The notes beneath the pieces were generated by a model, which was given only the letters and a program-made list of their open reading frames with translations, made no database searches and was not told the DNA's origin. Positions 6,714 to 8,188 of a DNA stretch of 8,188 bases are shown here, in pieces; the stretch's first letter is position 1; each line of letters opens with the position of its first letter. This stretch comes from Thermoleophilaceae bacterium (lineage in GTDB: Bacteria; Actinomycetota; Thermoleophilia; Solirubrobacterales; JACPNS01), in contig JAEMRJ010000102.1 of assembly GCA_016463365.1 (NCBI GenBank), forward strand, positions 1 through 8,188, in the 5' to 3' direction. Position numbers and translations under genes: made by a program.

Positions 6714-7769
6714 ATGAGTGACCAGCTCACGCCAAATCCAGTCCTGACCGAGGCGATCGACCGTGCCGCCGACAGCGAGGACCTCACGATCGACACTGCT
6801 GCCGCGGTGCTCGACGAGATCATGACCGGCCGCGTGGGCGAGGCGCAGACCGCAGCTTTCCTGATCGCTCTGCGCACGAAAGGCGAGACCGCCGGTGAGC
6901 TCGCCGGCCTGGCCCGCACGATGCGCCACCACGCGCTTCCGGTCAACACGGGCCGTGACGACCTCGTTGACACCGCAGGCACCGGCGGCGGAACCCCGAC
7001 CTTCAACGTCTCGACCACCGCCGCGTTTGTCGCCTGCGGAGCCGGCTGCGCGGTCGCCAAACACGGCAACCGCTCGGCGACCAGCAAGAGCGGCAGCGCC
7101 GATCTGCTCGAGGCGCTCGGCGCCAACATCGAGCTCCGGCCCGAAGCCGTCGCCACGTTGATTGACGAAGTCGGCTTCGGATTCATGTTTGCGCCGCTCT
7201 ACCACGAGGCCACCAAGTACGTCGTCCCGGTGCGCAAGGCGCTTGCGGTGCGCACCGTCTTCAACTTTCTCGGTCCGCTGACCAACCCTGCCGGCGCGGG
7301 GCACCAGCTGATCGGCGTCTCCGATCCACGCTTTCAGGACGTCATCGCCGAAGCCCTCGCAGAGCTCGGCACTGACCACTCGATGGTCGTGCACGGCATG
7401 GACCGGCTGGACGAACTTTCTGCCACACACGCCACGCGCGTGACTGAGATCCGCGGCAGTGAAATCACCACGCACGAGGTCACGCCCGAGGATCTCGGCC
7501 TCGAATCGGTCGAACCGGGGCGCTTCTCGGCAGGCACGCCCGACCAGAACGCCGCAACGACCAGAGCGGTTCTCAGTGGTTCCGACGGACCTGACCGTAC
7601 GCTTACGATCATCAACGCGGCTGCAGCGATCTACGTGGGCGGCAAGGCAGACTCTCTCGCGGCGGGAGTGCAAGCGGCCACGCAATCGATTGACAGCGGC
7701 GCAGCACATGACAAACTGAAACAGTTCGTGGAGCAGTCTCAGCTCCTGGCAGAACAGAGGAACGCATAA
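6714..7769 (+). CDS. trpD: Anthranilate phosphoribosyltransferase
   Basis: This 351-residue cytoplasmic enzyme transfers phosphoribose from PRPP to anthranilate, the second step of the pathway. The N-terminal helical region carries EIMTGRVGEAQTAAFLIALR. The catalytic half has the glycine-rich PRPP loop DTAGTGGG (86-93), TFNVSTTAAFVACGAG (97-111), KHGNRSATSKSGSADLLEAL (116-135), the HEATKYVVPVRKAL region (164-177), RTVFNFLGPLTNPAG (180-194) and VVHGMDRLDELS (225-236), whose acidic pair binds Mg2+. All expected motifs are in order. The loop reads GTGGGTPTFN, one residue shorter than the common GTGGDGxxTFN; I think some actinobacterial lineages share this but could not check. The sequence begins MSDQLTPNPV, and the start is the first ATG after vapC. 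The TAA at 7767-7769 precedes the trpC TTG by 5 bases, so the two are surely co-transcribed. Confidence 0.96.
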   Translation: MSDQLTPNPVLTEAIDRAADSEDLTIDTAAAVLDEIMTGRVGEAQTAAFLIALRTKGETAGELAGLARTMRHHALPVNTGRDDLVDTAGTGGGTPTFNVSTTAAFVACGAGCAVAKHGNRSATSKSGSADLLEALGANIELRPEAVATLIDEVGFGFMFAPLYHEATKYVVPVRKALAVRTVFNFLGPLTNPAGAGHQLIGVSDPRFQDVIAEALAELGTDHSMVVHGMDRLDELSATHATRVTEIRGSEITTHEVTPEDLGLESVEPGRFSAGTPDQNAATTRAVLSGSDGPDRTLTIINAAAAIYVGGKADSLAAGVQAATQSIDSGAAHDKLKQFVEQSQLLAEQRNA

Positions 7770-7774
7770 CCACT

Positions 7775-8188
7775 TTGGGCAGCAGGATCGAAAATCTCAT
7801 TTCCGTCACGCGCGATGAACTGGCCTCGCGCAAGCGCACCGTGCCCGTCAGCGACCTCGAGCAGCAGATCGCGGCATCGAGCCGCGAGGGCAAGCCCTTC
7901 AACGAGGCGCTCGTGCGCCCAGGTCTTTCGGTGATCGCCGAGCACAAGCGTCGCTCGCCGAGCGTCGGCGAAATCCGCGCGGGATCGACCGTGACCGAGA
8001 TCGTCCAGGCCTATGAACGCGGAGGCGCAGCGGCGCTTTCCGTGCTGACCGACGAGAAGAATTTCGGCGGAACGATTGCCGACCTTGACGAGGCCCGCGC
8101 TGCCAGCGGCCTGCCGATCCTCGCCAAGAACTTCCACATCGATCCGTACCAGCTCTATGAATCGGCCGCACACGGCGCCGACGCGATC
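7775..8188 (+). CDS. trpC: Indole-3-glycerol phosphate synthase, 3' truncated by window edge
   Basis: Reading from TTG at 7775, the frame stays open for 138 codons to the window end. The protein begins LGSRIENLISVTRDELASRK, the helical N-terminal extension of TrpC, then shows LSVIAEHKRRSPSVGEI (51-67), GGAAALSVLTDEKNFGG (83-99), and LPILAKNFHIDPYQLYESAA (113-132). In TrpC enzymes the glutamate and lysine of IAExK and the lysine of KDF are active-site residues: here Glu56, Lys58 and Lys118. The enzyme closes the pyrrole ring of the carboxyphenylamino-deoxyribulose phosphate substrate. About 50% of the usual 250-270 residues are visible. No ATG or GTG fits in frame; TTG follows AGAGGA (7756-7761) at a rather long 13-base spacing and gives the expected distance to the first motif. 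Lys-Asn-Phe replaces the usual Lys-Asp-Phe. Confidence 0.93.
   Translation, partial: MGSRIENLISVTRDELASRKRTVPVSDLEQQIAASSREGKPFNEALVRPGLSVIAEHKRRSPSVGEIRAGSTVTEIVQAYERGGAAALSVLTDEKNFGGTIADLDEARAASGLPILAKNFHIDPYQLYESAAHGADAI

Noticed and set aside
6132..7709. A 525-codon open frame on the minus strand across vapBC and trpD
   Set aside because: It mirrors the codon bias of the + strand genes, crosses three well-supported genes and their intergenic gaps, and its translation is rich in Arg, Val and Asp with no recognisable domain.

Overview
The window comes from a GC-rich bacterium (roughly 60-65% G+C by eye), most likely an actinobacterium in the broad sense. The supporting signs are a hisI-type gene linked to trpE on one strand (a linkage known from mycobacteria and streptomycetes), TTG starts, many 4-base stop/start overlaps, and transcription-unit heads that look leaderless. 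Details such as the TrpD glycine loop and the HisIE fusion make me lean toward the Thermoleophilia/Solirubrobacterales, but that is inference. Every gene I accept is on the + strand and no gene-free stretch exceeds 50 bases.

Layout. Bases 1-1511 hold the 3' end of an MFS_3-type exporter, two small membrane proteins (66 and 117 aa), and a two-helix membrane protein with a PH-like domain (181 aa). Bases 1492-6049 form a tight run: hisIE (a two-step histidine enzyme), a GT-B glycosyltransferase with a coiled-coil tail, a left-handed beta-helix acyltransferase, trpE and trpG. From the glycosyltransferase to trpG every junction is a 4-base ATGA overlap. Bases 6050-6683 hold a complete vapBC toxin-antitoxin module whose promoter contains two interlocked palindromes. 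Bases 6714-8188 continue the tryptophan pathway with trpD and the 5' part of trpC, which starts at TTG and runs off the window.

How the genes fit together. TrpE and TrpG make anthranilate, TrpD attaches phosphoribose from PRPP, and TrpC closes the indole ring. HisIE performs steps 2 and 3 of histidine synthesis, also from a PRPP-derived substrate. The glycosyltransferase and acyltransferase probably build or decorate a surface glycan and have no obvious link to amino-acid synthesis, yet they are embedded in the his/trp unit. The vapBC pair splits the trp genes into trpEG and trpDC.

Most notable are (1) the double operator at vapB, (2) the vapBC insertion inside the trp operon with an apparent separate promoter for trpD, (3) the glycan gene pair coupled to trpE, and (4) a shared pattern of TAnnnT boxes 7-12 bases before start codons lacking a Shine-Dalgarno sequence at hisIE, vapB and trpD. 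I do not see a clearly new multi-gene system; the novelty lies in arrangement and regulation.
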